Assembly (NCBI GenBank): GCA_020636045.1
Contig: JACJYP010000001.1
Span: 124,001 to 188,000 of the forward strand
Source: Lewinellaceae bacterium
Lineage (GTDB): Bacteria > Bacteroidota > Bacteroidia > Chitinophagales > Saprospiraceae
Length of the DNA: 64,000 nucleotides
Reading direction: 5' to 3'
Both the position numbers and the translations under genes were made by a program. Numbering within the stretch: the first letter of the stretch is position 1; every line of letters starts with the position of its first letter. The notes under the pieces were generated by a model. The model made no database searches. It saw nothing but the letters and a program-made list of their open reading frames with translations, and was not told the DNA's origin. This document shows, piece by piece, positions 52,303 through 62,113 of the stretch.

Positions 52303-53046
52303 ATGATTCTAAGAGCTGAAAACATTGTAAAGAATTACGGCAAACGCACCGTTGTCAAGGGCGTTTCCTTCGACGTAAAGCAGGGGGAGATCGTCGGGCT
52401 GCTGGGACCGAACGGCGCCGGAAAAACCACTTCTTTCTATATGGTCGTGGGTTTTATTCGTCCTACCGACGGGCGGGTTTATCTGGACCGGGAAGAGATC
52501 ACCGATCTGCCGATGTACCGCCGCGCCCAGCAAGGTATCGGCTACCTTCCCCAGGAGCCCAGCGTGTTTCGCAAATTATCGGTGGAGGACAACATCAGGG
52601 CGGTGCTTGAAATGACCAAACTCAGCAAAGCCGAGCAACATGAACGTCTAGAATCGCTGCTCGACGAATTCAACCTGCACCGCGTGCGAACGGGGCTCGG
52701 CGACACCCTTTCGGGCGGAGAACGCCGGCGCACGGAGATCGCCCGGGCGCTGGCTACCGATCCCAAGTTCATCCTGCTCGACGAACCTTTTGCCGGCATC
52801 GACCCGATCGCGGTGGAAGACATTCAATATATCGTAGCAAAGCTCAAAACCAAAAATATCGGTATCCTGATCACGGATCACAACGTGCAGGAAACGCTCA
52901 GCATTACCGACCGGGCCTATCTGATGTTTGAGGGAAGTATTTTGAAAGCCGGCACCGCCGAGGAACTGGCTGCCGACGAGATGGTGCGCAAGGTTTATCT
53001 CGGCAAAAACTTCGAACTGAAGCGCAAGGTGATCGAATTCAAATAA
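52303..53046 (+). CDS. lptB: LPS export ABC transporter ATP-binding protein
   Basis: The 247-residue protein has Walker A GPNGAGKTTSFYMVVG, Q-loop IGYLPQEPSVFRKLSVEDNI, signature LSGGERRRTEIARAL, Walker B FILLDEPFAGIDPIAVEDIQ and the His switch ITDHNVQETLSITDRAYLMFEGSILKAGT. These match LptB, which powers the LptFG complex that carries lipopolysaccharide to the outer membrane. lptA, lptC, lptF and lptG are not in this window. It is the last gene before the convergent rpsA. Confidence 0.95.
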   Translation: MILRAENIVKNYGKRTVVKGVSFDVKQGEIVGLLGPNGAGKTTSFYMVVGFIRPTDGRVYLDREEITDLPMYRRAQQGIGYLPQEPSVFRKLSVEDNIRAVLEMTKLSKAEQHERLESLLDEFNLHRVRTGLGDTLSGGERRRTEIARALATDPKFILLDEPFAGIDPIAVEDIQYIVAKLKTKNIGILITDHNVQETLSITDRAYLMFEGSILKAGTAEELAADEMVRKVYLGKNFELKRKVIEFK

Positions 53047-53063
53047 GACGACTCTAAACCAGG

Positions 53064-53170
53064 TTGGCAGTAGCAGTAGGCAGTGGCAGTGTTGATGTTG
53101 GTATGAATCACTGTTGCATTTCCAGATTTATCCAAATCTTGCTATTGCTGCCAACGGCTTCTGCCAACTG
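53064..53170. repeat. GGCAGT-type short repeats forming an inverted repeat
   Basis: After lptB, TTGGCAGTAGCAGTAGGCAG then TGGCAGTG repeats the heptamer (G)GCAGTA/G four times; 53151-53170 carries the complement in TGCTGCCAACGGCTTCTGCC. The two parts can pair imperfectly. It looks like slippage-prone intergenic DNA rather than a gene. Confidence 0.4.
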
Positions 53171-53214
53171 TTTTCAGAACTGCCTCTTAACCAGGAGTGT
53201 TCGTTCCTAAAATG

Positions 53215-53251
53215 AAAATCCCCCGCCGGCTGAACGGCAGGGGATTTTTTT
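53215..53251. terminator. Bidirectional terminator between lptB and rpsA
   Basis: AAAATCCCC-CGCCG and CGGCAGGGGATTTT form a long stem with flanking A- and T-runs (GGGGATTTTTTT on plus; GGGGATTTTCATTTT on minus). It lies between the convergent lptB and rpsA genes, so it can end both transcripts. Confidence 0.75.
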
Positions 53252-53275
53252 ATGCTTTTCAGTGGGCAAGAAGGA

Positions 53276-55492
53276 TTATTTCTTGTCCAGCTGCTCTTTC
53301 AACTGCGCCAGTGCGGCCAGATCGCCGAGGGTTTCTTTCTCGACTTTCTTTTGCACGTCGACGATGGCGGCCTTTTCTTCGTTGCTTTCCTTCGTCCGTT
53401 CGGCCTTCACCACCTCTTCGGCTTTGTGTTTCAGATCGTCCAGGTAGCGGGTATGCGACACCAGGATGCGGCGATCGTCTTTGTTGAATTCGATCACTTT
53501 TACCGTCACCTTTTCGCCTACATCTACCGGCTGGCCGTCTTCCTTTTTGATGTGCTTCGCAGGTGCAAAGGCTTCCAGGCCGTGCTCCATCTGGAACGTT
53601 GCGCCTTTGTCGTCGCGCTTCAGCACCGTAGCCTCGTGGTAGGAATTGATCGGGAAGATCGACTCGAAAGTATCCCAGGGATTATCCTGTGTCTGCTTGT
53701 GGCCGAGGCTGATCTGGCGTTTGTCCTTGTCGATGTCGAGCACGACCACATCCATGGTGTTGCCCACCTTGGTGAACTCGCTGGGGTGTGCGTAGCGCTT
53801 CGTCCAGGACAGGTCGCTGATGTGGACCATACCGCCGACGCCTTCCGACAGTTCGACGAAAATACCGTAGTTGGTGATGTTTTTCACCGTACCCGTGTGC
53901 GTGCTGCCGATAGAGAAGCGCCCTTCGATCTCGCTCCAGGGGTCTGCGGTCAGTTGCTTGATGGACAGGGACATCTTGCGGTCTTCGCGGTCGATGGTCA
54001 CGACGCGCGCTTCCACTTCCTGGCCCATTTTGAAGTATTCTTTTGCGTTGATGCTCTGGTTGCCCCAGGTGATCTCGCTGATGTGGATCAGGCCTTCCAC
54101 GCCGGGCTGGATCTCCACGAACGCGCCGTAGTCTTCAATATTGACAACTTTGCCGGTCACCACGGAACCTTCGGTCACATCGGCCGGCAAAACCTCCCAG
54201 GGATGCGGGGTGAGTTGCTTGAGGCCGAGGCTGATGCGTTTTTTGTTCTCGTCGAAATCGAGCACCACGACATTGATGCGCTGGTTGAGTTGCAGCACTT
54301 CGCTCGGGTGTCCGATACGGCCCCAGCTGATATCGGTGATGTACAGCAGGCCGTCGACGCCACCCAGATCGAGGAATGCGCCGAAGTCCGTGATGTTTTT
54401 CACGATGCCTTCGAGTACCTGTCCTTTTTCCAGACTTCCGAGGATCTGCTCGCGCTGTTCGGCGAGGTCGCTTTCGATCAGCGCTTTGTGGCTGACAACG
54501 GCGTTTTTGATCTGCTCGTTGACTTTCACCACTTTGAATTCCATGACCTTGCCGACGTACTGGTCGTAGTCGATCACGGGTTTGATATCGATCTGAGAGC
54601 CGGGCAGGAAGGTTTCCAGGCCGTTGCAGTCGACGATAAGGCCGCCTTTTGTTTTGCTGATGACCGTACCGCGGATGATGGTGCCGTTCTTGAAAGAATC
54701 GACAATGCTTTCCCAGGCGCGCAGGATCTTGGCTTTGCGGCGCGAGAGGCCGAGCTGACCCTGGCTGTCTTCCTGGCTTTCCACGTATACTTCCACTTCG
54801 TCGCCCTGTGCGAGGTCGGGCATGTCGCGGAATTCGCTCATCGGGATGAGACCGTCGCTCTTGTAGTTGATGTCGAGCACGATGTCGCCGCCGCTGATGG
54901 CGCTGATGCGACCCCTGATGATCTCATTCTCCGTTACGTTGCTGAGCGTGGCATCGTATTTTTTCAACAGTTCCGCCTTCTCGGCATCCGTGTATGCGAT
55001 GGCGCCGCGGCGGTTCATGCTCCAGTTGAAATCGTCATGTGCGCTGCCGGCGGATTCTTCTTCAAAATTCGGAAGTTCTACATCTTCCTCTTCTTCCTCC
55101 TCCGGCTCGGCCGATTCATCGGCAACGGGCGCTTCTGATTCGGAGGGTTTTTCTTTCGGCTCGGTTTCTTCTTCTTCTTCTTTCTGCCCTTTCTTTTTGG
55201 CTGCAGCCTTTTTGGGCGCAGGGGCTTCTTCTTCTTTCACTTCCTCAGTCTCTTCCTGCTTTTCTTCAACGGCTTCAGCGCTTGCCTCTACCGTTTCAAC
55301 GGTTTCTTCTGCTGCGGGCATTTCTTCTGCCTCCGATTCAACGACGGGTTGTTCTTCTGCCGCAGGCGTTTCTTTTGCTTCTGATTCAACTACAGGCTGT
55401 TCTTCCGCCGCAGGTGTTTCTTCCGAAGTTTCGGGAGTTGTTTCCTGAGGCTCCTGTTCGTTGTTCAGGTTTTTTTCTTCTTCTAATAACAT
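53276..55492 (-). CDS. rpsA: 30S ribosomal protein S1 with long acidic N-terminus
   Basis: The 738-residue protein contains six S1 RNA-binding domains (from about residue 187: ENEIIRGRISAISGGDIVLD; GTIIRGTVISKTKGGLIVD; GQVLEGIVKNITDFGAFLD; GSVVTGKVVNIEDYGAFVE; GSTHTGTVKNITNYGIFVE; NSYHEATVLKRDDKGATF). It brings mRNA to the ribosome and is essential for many messages, especially in Bacteroidota, which rarely use Shine-Dalgarno sites. The first 150 residues are unusual: very rich in Glu, with two near-identical 16-residue copies of TPAAEEQPVVESEA(K/E)E and a basic patch KKAAAKKKGQK. The N-terminal MLLEEEKNLN is normal for the family here. The promoter at 55613-55645 gives a leader of about 110 bases. 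Confidence 0.97.
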   Translation of the reverse strand: MLLEEEKNLNNEQEPQETTPETSEETPAAEEQPVVESEAKETPAAEEQPVVESEAEEMPAAEETVETVEASAEAVEEKQEETEEVKEEEAPAPKKAAAKKKGQKEEEEETEPKEKPSESEAPVADESAEPEEEEEEDVELPNFEEESAGSAHDDFNWSMNRRGAIAYTDAEKAELLKKYDATLSNVTENEIIRGRISAISGGDIVLDINYKSDGLIPMSEFRDMPDLAQGDEVEVYVESQEDSQGQLGLSRRKAKILRAWESIVDSFKNGTIIRGTVISKTKGGLIVDCNGLETFLPGSQIDIKPVIDYDQYVGKVMEFKVVKVNEQIKNAVVSHKALIESDLAEQREQILGSLEKGQVLEGIVKNITDFGAFLDLGGVDGLLYITDISWGRIGHPSEVLQLNQRINVVVLDFDENKKRISLGLKQLTPHPWEVLPADVTEGSVVTGKVVNIEDYGAFVEIQPGVEGLIHISEITWGNQSINAKEYFKMGQEVEARVVTIDREDRKMSLSIKQLTADPWSEIEGRFSIGSTHTGTVKNITNYGIFVELSEGVGGMVHISDLSWTKRYAHPSEFTKVGNTMDVVVLDIDKDKRQISLGHKQTQDNPWDTFESIFPINSYHEATVLKRDDKGATFQMEHGLEAFAPAKHIKKEDGQPVDVGEKVTVKVIEFNKDDRRILVSHTRYLDDLKHKAEEVVKAERTKESNEEKAAIVDVQKKVEKETLGDLAALAQLKEQLDKK

Positions 55493-55612
55493 AATGGGAA
55501 AGGCGGTTTTTAAAATCCTGCCGGGGCGGCAGGCGGGGCTTTTACAAGTTTGCTGTGATGCGGCCTCACTTCAAGGGCGACGCCATTACCCTCGCTTTTC
55601 CAAAAGCGGGCG

Positions 55613-55645
55613 CAAAGGTAGCGTTTTTTTCAGGGTTTTGCCAAA
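55613..55645 (-). promoter_or_regulatory. Bacteroidota-type promoter of rpsA
   Basis: On the minus strand TTTG (55645-55642) and TACCTTTG (55620-55613) are 21 bases apart, a near-ideal Bacteroidota promoter. The expected leader is about 110 bases. The upstream sequence contains CCAAATGTATTTGG (55641-55654), a short palindrome overlapping the -33 element. Confidence 0.6.
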
Positions 55646-55771
55646 TGTATTTGGTAATATATTGAAAGGCGCAACCGCCTTAAGAGCAGCGGGTCTAAAA
55701 CGCTGATTTTTAGGCGCTTGCGCCGGGCCGTTTTTGCATAAACGCGGCATTGCGGCGCCGCATGACCCGGT

Positions 55772-58525
55772 TCAACGCCCGCCCCTGATCAATTCGATAT
55801 AGCCGCTCAGTATGTTCTCGCGGAGCACGGTGCCGCCTACGCGGTTTTCATACACCTTGCAGACAAAGAAGTAGGTGCCTTCGGGCAACTCCTTGTCCTC
55901 GGCGTTCCGGCCGTTCCATTCGATGGCAGGGTCCTGCGTTGCAAAGACGAGATTGCCCCACCGGTTGAAGATCTGCATATCGACCCGGTCGATAAAACGC
56001 CAGCCGGGAAATGGAACAAAAAGGTCGTTTTGATCGTCGCCATTCGGAGTGAAGGCGTTGGGCAACCGGTAATTCGGGCAATTATCGACACAAACGAGGT
56101 TGCTGCGCGCGCTTTCATTGCCAACTGAATCAACGGCTGTGACGGCGTAACATCCGGCAAGGCCGTCGCTGAGTTCATGCGTGAAACTGGTATTTTCGGC
56201 GCCGTCAATGATCTCGAGCAGGCCCAGGGGCTCGGAGTCCGTCGGGGCAAACCAGATGCGGTAAGTAGTGGCGTCATCGGAACCGCCGCATTGCTCGTTG
56301 GGGTTGGTCCAGCTCAGGTTGTTTTCGTAGGGCGGGTCGGGTTCGGGGCCATCCTGGCCGGTGCAAAGGTTGCCTACGGTAAGTACAGGCGCGCAGGGCG
56401 GAATGGTGTCGATGGGTATGCCGCAGTTTTCCTGGGAGTTGTTAAACAGGGGGTCGGCGATGCCGCCTATACTGTAAGTGCCTGCGCTGCGGACGTAATA
56501 GCAGTACTCTTTTCCGTTGATCAGGCCTATGTCGGCATAAGAATTCGTGGTGCTGAAGCCGATCGAATCGAACAACCCCGTCGCGTCGTTTTTTCGAAAA
56601 ATATCGTACCGGTAATTGCCCCAGGGCACGGCCTCCTGCCAGGAAAGCAGGTTGGTCTGGTCGGTGGAACCGACGCTCAGGAATACGGACGAAGCATCGT
56701 TGGTGGCGCCCAGGGGTGTATCAAGGCCTTTTACGTAAAAGTCGACCCGGTAGTGATAGGGTTGCCCTTCCGTATTAAGCCCGATATCGGTAAAACAGGT
56801 GTCGTTGGCCTGCCAGAATTCATTGGCGGTGAAGGAAGCGCCGGGTATTTCCTGCATCGTTCCGCCCGTGAGACCGGGCGCGCGCAATACCTGATACCGA
56901 TAAGGCCCGTGATTGATCACCGTATCGAGATCGGAGGCCACCGGTTTCGACCAGCAGACTTTCATATTGCCGGCCAGTAGATCGGTGGATTCGACGGAGA
57001 CATTGGTGATCAGTGGCAGGTCGCGGGGCAGTTGCACACACACCTCGTCGGACGCAAGGCTTTCCACCAGATTGTAGGGATAACCGCCCGCGGATATGCG
57101 CGCAAATTTTGCCAGGATGCGGTAGCAATACGTACGCCCTCGCTCCACCTGTGTATCCTTGAAGTAATAACGGCCGTTCAGTTCCTGTTTGGTGATAAAG
57201 ATCAGTTCGGTATAGCCCTTACCCGCCAGTCCCGGCATGCAGGTATCGCGCTCGAATGGATTGCTGCCCTCGCGCCGCCATACAGAAAAGCCGAAGAAAT
57301 AGTTTTCGGCGGCGTCTTCGCAGAAGTACGGTTTTTCCCAACTGATCTCCACTACGCCCAGTTGAGCGGTCGCCTGCACATCTTCAGGCGGAGGGCCTAC
57401 TACTTTGATTTTCAGTGTTTTCAGATCGGCCAGTTGGGGGATGGTTTTGCTGACGGAGTCAAGCCCTTTAAATACCACAGAATAGGGCTGGTTGGAGATG
57501 TGCTCACAGCTCGTTTGCCAGCGGAAAGTGCCGCTCACCGGCGGCGGATTGAAGCCTGGAGGGGCATCGAAAGTGGCAGGGCTGTAGGGCGAACTGAGCG
57601 GTCCGCCGAGCGCCGTGAGCTGCACCAGATCGGTGCTGTCTGGATCGGTGGCCACTACTTCAAATTCCAGGGTTTGTCCTGCAACAATGCAGGTGTCTTT
57701 TATGGTGCTGACCATCGGCGGGTTGTTGTCGCACACGTCCACGAATATTTGCATGTCGCGGATCGTGGTATCGATCGCAACGCCGTTGCGCCAGGAAACA
57801 ATGATAAATGCCAGGTTATACTCGCCCGGCGATTGTGGTGTTTGCCACAATATATCGCCGGAAACGGGGTCCAGCGAGAGAAAGTTATTGACCGGCGATA
57901 TCTGGTTGGGGAAACTGTAGTTGGGTACCGGTGTGCCGAGCGATTGCAGGGGGACGATCAGGTGGTATGAGAGGCTGTCGTCATCGGGGTCGAATGCATT
58001 GGGATTGTGTTTGAATGGCTTTCCCACGCAGGCATTGTCGATCGGCGGCTGAAGCAGATACGGGGTCGTATTCTCGCCGCCAAACTGCGGGTCCTGGAAC
58101 GAATAGATCGTCTCGATATGGAACGGCACGTTGTCGGATGAGGGCGGGTTGACGTTGACGATCCCTGCGATGCGGTTGGGGTCGGTCATGGAAATCCGGT
58201 AAGTGGCCGGCCCTGCATAAGTATGAATGGCAATGTACGTGTTGTATTTGATGTCGTTCGGCTTGACATCGCCCTGCGGAGGTGTTCCGGGGCCGTTCGT
58301 GCGCACCACCTGCTCCATGCTGCCGTCGCCCCAGTGGATGGTCAGCGTATCGCGGTCGGCATTCACGCTGCTCGCTTTGGTCCAGGTAATGATCGTGGTG
58401 CGGACGGTAAGCGGGCCGATCTGTTCTACGTGGATCTCCCCTGCGCGGTTGTGGGTCGCAAAAAGGGCCAGCGGGCAACAGGCAAGTGCGATAGCAGCGG
58501 AAAGAAGGCGTAAGCGTATTCTCAT
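55772..58525 (-). CDS. T9SS type B secreted protein (gliding-motility-associated C-terminus)
   Basis: The 917-residue product starts MRIRLRLLSAAIALACCPLALFATHNRAGEI; the ATHNRAGEI after the signal peptide is a hallmark of a group of Bacteroidota proteins with PKD-like beginnings. The N-terminal half has modules with Asp-rich turns (HNPNAFDPDDDSLSYHLIVP, GDILWQTPQSPGEYNLAFIIV, VVATDPDSTDLVQLTALGG), the middle carries fibronectin-like modules (LSWQEAVPWGNYRYDIFRK), and the C-terminus (NYRLPNAFTPNGDDQNDLFVPF ... RWGNLVFATQDPAIEWNGRN) is a CHU_C domain, the type B T9SS signal. It is probably displayed on the cell surface. The function is unknown; in the family some members take part in gliding or adhesion. 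It precedes rpsA on the same strand with 279 bases between. Confidence 0.88.
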   Translation of the reverse strand: MRIRLRLLSAAIALACCPLALFATHNRAGEIHVEQIGPLTVRTTIITWTKASSVNADRDTLTIHWGDGSMEQVVRTNGPGTPPQGDVKPNDIKYNTYIAIHTYAGPATYRISMTDPNRIAGIVNVNPPSSDNVPFHIETIYSFQDPQFGGENTTPYLLQPPIDNACVGKPFKHNPNAFDPDDDSLSYHLIVPLQSLGTPVPNYSFPNQISPVNNFLSLDPVSGDILWQTPQSPGEYNLAFIIVSWRNGVAIDTTIRDMQIFVDVCDNNPPMVSTIKDTCIVAGQTLEFEVVATDPDSTDLVQLTALGGPLSSPYSPATFDAPPGFNPPPVSGTFRWQTSCEHISNQPYSVVFKGLDSVSKTIPQLADLKTLKIKVVGPPPEDVQATAQLGVVEISWEKPYFCEDAAENYFFGFSVWRREGSNPFERDTCMPGLAGKGYTELIFITKQELNGRYYFKDTQVERGRTYCYRILAKFARISAGGYPYNLVESLASDEVCVQLPRDLPLITNVSVESTDLLAGNMKVCWSKPVASDLDTVINHGPYRYQVLRAPGLTGGTMQEIPGASFTANEFWQANDTCFTDIGLNTEGQPYHYRVDFYVKGLDTPLGATNDASSVFLSVGSTDQTNLLSWQEAVPWGNYRYDIFRKNDATGLFDSIGFSTTNSYADIGLINGKEYCYYVRSAGTYSIGGIADPLFNNSQENCGIPIDTIPPCAPVLTVGNLCTGQDGPEPDPPYENNLSWTNPNEQCGGSDDATTYRIWFAPTDSEPLGLLEIIDGAENTSFTHELSDGLAGCYAVTAVDSVGNESARSNLVCVDNCPNYRLPNAFTPNGDDQNDLFVPFPGWRFIDRVDMQIFNRWGNLVFATQDPAIEWNGRNAEDKELPEGTYFFVCKVYENRVGGTVLRENILSGYIELIRGGR

Positions 58526-58762
58526 GGATATTGTGTTTAATTGTTCAGGGCCGGTCATTGCTGAACGGGATACAAGATTAATTTATTTTCCTGTAAAATC
58601 GTCAAAAATCGGTCTTGTTCGCCACATTTGCCAAAAAAGAACCCGGCGCCGAAAATAAGTTGTCGTGTGATGGATGCAGGCTGTCAAAACCGCAGCAAAT
58701 ACGGGTTTTGGATTGCCGGTATTTCCATCCCGGCACTTATGATGACGCAATCAATCAGAATT

Positions 58763-59083
58763 ATGTTGCTTTACAACGTTACGGTTACCATCGATCTCGA
58801 CGTGCACGAGGACTGGGTGCGCTGGATGCGGGAAACACATATTCCCGACGTCATGACCACCGGCATGTTCCTTTCCTACCGGATGTGCCGGCTGACCGGC
58901 CACGACCATGCCGATTCGGAGATTTACACCATGCAATATCTGGTGAAAGACATGGCGCATCTCGTGCGATATCAGGAGGAATTTGCGCCCGGATTGCAGC
59001 GGCAACACAGCGAGCGCTATCAGGGGAAATACGCCGCTTTCCGTACCGTCATGGAATTGCTAGACCACAACGAGCGGCTTTGA
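58763..59083 (+). CDS. DUF4286 family protein
   Basis: The 106-residue protein MLLYNVTVTIDLDVHEDWVRWMRETHIPDVMTTGMF... matches the small DUF4286 proteins of Bacteroidota (a ferredoxin-like fold resembling ABM monooxygenases, with NVTV, HEDWVRWMRETHIPDV and FLSYRMCRL). No function is known. The frame is open upstream to 58628 but that part is low quality. It ends 3 bases before the stop codon of the convergent fadH gene. Confidence 0.8.
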   Translation: MLLYNVTVTIDLDVHEDWVRWMRETHIPDVMTTGMFLSYRMCRLTGHDHADSEIYTMQYLVKDMAHLVRYQEEFAPGLQRQHSERYQGKYAAFRTVMELLDHNERL

Positions 59084-59086
59084 CTT

Positions 59087-61153
59087 TTACTGCGCTGTCG
59101 CCAGTGCCCAGCCCTCCGCGATCGCCCGCTGGGCGTCGAGTTCGGCGGCTTCCTTGGCGCCGCCGATAAGATGTACGGCCAGACCCGCTTCCACGAGCGG
59201 CCCGTACAGGTCGCGTAGCGGTTCCTGCCCCGCACAGATCACTACGTTTTCCACGTCGAGTACCTGCGCCTGGCCCTGATAAGTGAGGTGAAGCCCGGCA
59301 TCGTCGATCTTGTGATACTGCACGCCCGGCCACATCTGCACGCCACGGTGCTTGAGGGTAAGGCGATGCGCCCATCCGGTGGTTTTGCCAAGCCGATCGC
59401 CGATCTTGCCTTTTGTCCGCTGTAGCAGCCATACTTTTCTGGGTACGTCTGCTGTTTCCTGTTCAGTAATGCCCCCCCGGTGCCGGTATTCAGGATCGAT
59501 GCCCCACTCTTCGCGGTACCTTTCGATCGCTTCCTCTCCGCTGTTCACGGTATGTTGGTGTTCGCTTGCCGTCAGAAAAGTAGCTACATCGAATCCGATG
59601 CCGCCGGCGCCGATGATGGCGACTTTTTCCCCCACGGGTTTTTTATGCAGCAGCACATCGATGTACGACAGCACTTTCGGGTGATCGACGCCTTCGATGC
59701 GCGGTACGCGGGGCGCCACGCCGGTGCACAGTACCACCTCGTCGAAGCCGTTGCCGATCAGCAAACCTGCGTCAACCGGCGTTTCCAGGTGAAGCGCCAC
59801 CTTTCTTTTTTCGATCATGTTCCGGAAATAACGGAGGGTTTCGTAAAACTCTTCTTTTCCGGGGATGCGTTTGGCCATATTGAACTGCCCGCCGATCTCT
59901 TTTGCTGCCTCGAACAGGTGCACTTCCGCTCCGAGTGCCGCCAGTTCGGTCGCTGCGGACAAGCCGGCAGGGCCGGCGCCGACGACGGCGATCTTTTTTC
60001 CTTTTCTGCCGGTTCCTTGAGGAGGTACGGATTGCGATTCGCGGCAGGCACGCGGGTTTACAAGGCAGGAGGCGTCTTTTTGCCGGAAAACGTGGTCGAG
60101 GCAGGCCTGGTTGCAGGCAATGCAGGTATTGATCTCCGGGGCGCGTTGTTCGAATGCTTTTTTTACAAAATCGGGATCGGCCAGCAGTGGCCGTGCCATG
60201 GAAACCATGTCGGCAAAGCCGTCGTTTAGCAACTGCTCTGCTTTTTCGGGCGTGTTGATCCGGTTGGTGGTGATCAGCGGAATGCGCAGGGCGCCCATGA
60301 GGCGCCGCGTGACCCACGCATAGGCGCCGCGCGGCACGAGGGTCGCGATGGTGGGAATGCGCGCTTCGTGCCAGCCGATACCGGTATTGATCATCGTGGC
60401 GCCCGCCTGCTCCAGGGCCAGGGCCAGTTGCTCCACTTCTTCCCAGGTGGAGCCGTCGTCGACGAGATCGAGCATGCTCACGCGGAAGATGACAATGAAG
60501 TCGTCGCCCGCTTTTTCCCGCACCTTTTTCATGATCTCCAGCGGAAAACGGATGCGTTTTTCGAACGATCCGCCCCAATCGTCGTGGCGCTTGTTGGTGC
60601 GCGGAGCGATGAACTGATTGATCAGATAGCCCTCGCTTCCCATGATCTCTACACCGTCGTACCCTCCTTCCCGCGCCAGTGCCGCACAGTCGGCAAAATC
60701 GCCGATCGTAGAGCGGATCAGGCGCGGGCTCATTTCCCAGGGTCGGAAGGGCGATATCGGCGCCCGCAGGGGAGAGGGCGCCACCAGCATGGGGTGCATG
60801 GAATAGCGCCCGGCGTGGAGAATTTGCATGCATATTTTCCCGCCTTCATCGTGCACGGCATCGGTCACGTGCCGGTGCCGGGACGCTTCGGCGCGCGTGC
60901 TCAGTTTTGCCCCGAACGGTGCGAGCCATCCCTGGCGGTTCGGCGCGATACCACCCGTGACCATCAGGCCGACACCGCCCCTGGCGCGCGCAGCGAAATA
61001 GGCGGCCAGGGCTCGGAGTCCGTCCTTGTGTTCTTCCAGCCCTGTGTGCATGGAACCCATCAATACGCGGTTGGGAAGTGAAGTAAAGCCCAGATCGAGC
61101 GGAGAAAAAAGGCGCGGGTAAAGCGGATGTGCTGCCGGATTTGTCGCTTGCAT
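59087..61153 (-). CDS. fadH: NADPH-dependent 2,4-dienoyl-CoA reductase
   Basis: The 688-residue protein has the FadH layout: an N-terminal old-yellow-enzyme barrel (LFSPLDLGFTSLPNRVLMGSMHTGLEE, ILHAGRYS, DGVEIMGSEGYLINQFIAPRTNKRHDDWGGSFEKRIRFPLEI), a 4Fe-4S cluster site (CIACNQACLDH ... CLVNPRAC), an FAD-binding GAGPAGLSAA and a second nucleotide-binding GAGGIGFDVA. It reduces 2,4-dienoyl-CoA, an intermediate in the breakdown of unsaturated fatty acids, with electrons from NADPH through FAD and the cluster to FMN. It stands alone, divergent from the response regulator gene. A -7 element TACTTTTG (61299-61292) precedes it at some distance. Confidence 0.93.
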   Translation of the reverse strand: MQATNPAAHPLYPRLFSPLDLGFTSLPNRVLMGSMHTGLEEHKDGLRALAAYFAARARGGVGLMVTGGIAPNRQGWLAPFGAKLSTRAEASRHRHVTDAVHDEGGKICMQILHAGRYSMHPMLVAPSPLRAPISPFRPWEMSPRLIRSTIGDFADCAALAREGGYDGVEIMGSEGYLINQFIAPRTNKRHDDWGGSFEKRIRFPLEIMKKVREKAGDDFIVIFRVSMLDLVDDGSTWEEVEQLALALEQAGATMINTGIGWHEARIPTIATLVPRGAYAWVTRRLMGALRIPLITTNRINTPEKAEQLLNDGFADMVSMARPLLADPDFVKKAFEQRAPEINTCIACNQACLDHVFRQKDASCLVNPRACRESQSVPPQGTGRKGKKIAVVGAGPAGLSAATELAALGAEVHLFEAAKEIGGQFNMAKRIPGKEEFYETLRYFRNMIEKRKVALHLETPVDAGLLIGNGFDEVVLCTGVAPRVPRIEGVDHPKVLSYIDVLLHKKPVGEKVAIIGAGGIGFDVATFLTASEHQHTVNSGEEAIERYREEWGIDPEYRHRGGITEQETADVPRKVWLLQRTKGKIGDRLGKTTGWAHRLTLKHRGVQMWPGVQYHKIDDAGLHLTYQGQAQVLDVENVVICAGQEPLRDLYGPLVEAGLAVHLIGGAKEAAELDAQRAIAEGWALATAQ

Positions 61154-61450
61154 GTTATGAACGCACGGAGGCGGTTTTTACAGGCAAAAATAATGGGGCG
61201 GTTTTGGATGCCGCCCCACCAGAAAGGAAGATTGTGTGCAAGTATTGAGATCAGAATTATATATGCAACCTTAAGCAAACGGTAGCATTTTCAAAAGTAA
61301 GGGCAAAAATAACGCATTTTCGCGCATTTACATCGCTTTCGGATAAACTGCTGCGAATTTAACACTCCCTGCGGCCGCTCATTAGTAAAAAATAGTATGG
61401 TATGGAAATTGCAGCTCCAGCAAACTGTCACAACACACTTGTTTCCGTCC

Positions 61451-62113
61451 ATGCGATTCCTAAATGTTTTGGTAGCCGACGATCATCCGATCTTCGTGGA
61501 AGGACTTCAGGCCGTATTATCCAACTCGGACGGGAAGTTTGTCTACAAGATCAATGGCGTTGCGCGTACAGGTAACCAGGTAACTCAGCTCCTGCACGAA
61601 AGTAAGGCAGACCTGCTATTGCTCGATCTCAACCTGCCTGAGACCGATGGCCTGAAAATATTGCCCGCCGTAAAAAAAGACTCATCTGCCACCCGTGTAC
61701 TGGTTGTTACCATGTTCGACGATCCGCGGATCATCAAAGCGGCATTCAGGGCCGGCGCCGATGGATACATCCTCAAATCGGGCTCCAAGGACGAGCTGTT
61801 CAGGGCGATCGAAGAGGTGATCGATGGGCATACCTATCTGGGCAACGGTGTTGCACTCATCGAGAACCGCTTTGGAAACGGAACCGATACGATCTCGCCG
61901 GACAAGCGCTTTGCGCGCAAATACGGGCTTACCCGCAGGGAAATTGAAGTGATGCGTTACATCGGGCAGGCACTCAATAACAAAGACATTGCAAAAAAAC
62001 TGTATATAAGCGACCAGACCGTCAGCGTACACCGCAAGAACATCATGCGCAAACTGGGGGTCAACAATACGGCATCCCTGATCAAGATCGCTTTTGAGAA
62101 CAATCTGGTGTGA
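61451..62113 (+). CDS. NarL/FixJ-type response regulator
   Basis: The 220-residue protein has a receiver domain (MRFLNVLVADDHPIFVEGLQAVL, Asp59 in LLLLDLNLPETDG, Thr in VLVVTMFDD, Lys in GYILKSGS) and a C-terminal LuxR HTH (YGLTRREIEVMRYIGQALNNKDIAKKLYISDQTVSVHRKNIMRKLGVNNTASLIKIAFEN). It is an orphan here, with no kinase next to it. A start at 61397 (MVWKLQLQQTV) is also possible but the extra part is not conserved in appearance. It is followed by a 508-base gap before the next secreted protein, and may regulate that gene. Confidence 0.9.
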   Translation: MRFLNVLVADDHPIFVEGLQAVLSNSDGKFVYKINGVARTGNQVTQLLHESKADLLLLDLNLPETDGLKILPAVKKDSSATRVLVVTMFDDPRIIKAAFRAGADGYILKSGSKDELFRAIEEVIDGHTYLGNGVALIENRFGNGTDTISPDKRFARKYGLTRREIEVMRYIGQALNNKDIAKKLYISDQTVSVHRKNIMRKLGVNNTASLIKIAFENNLV

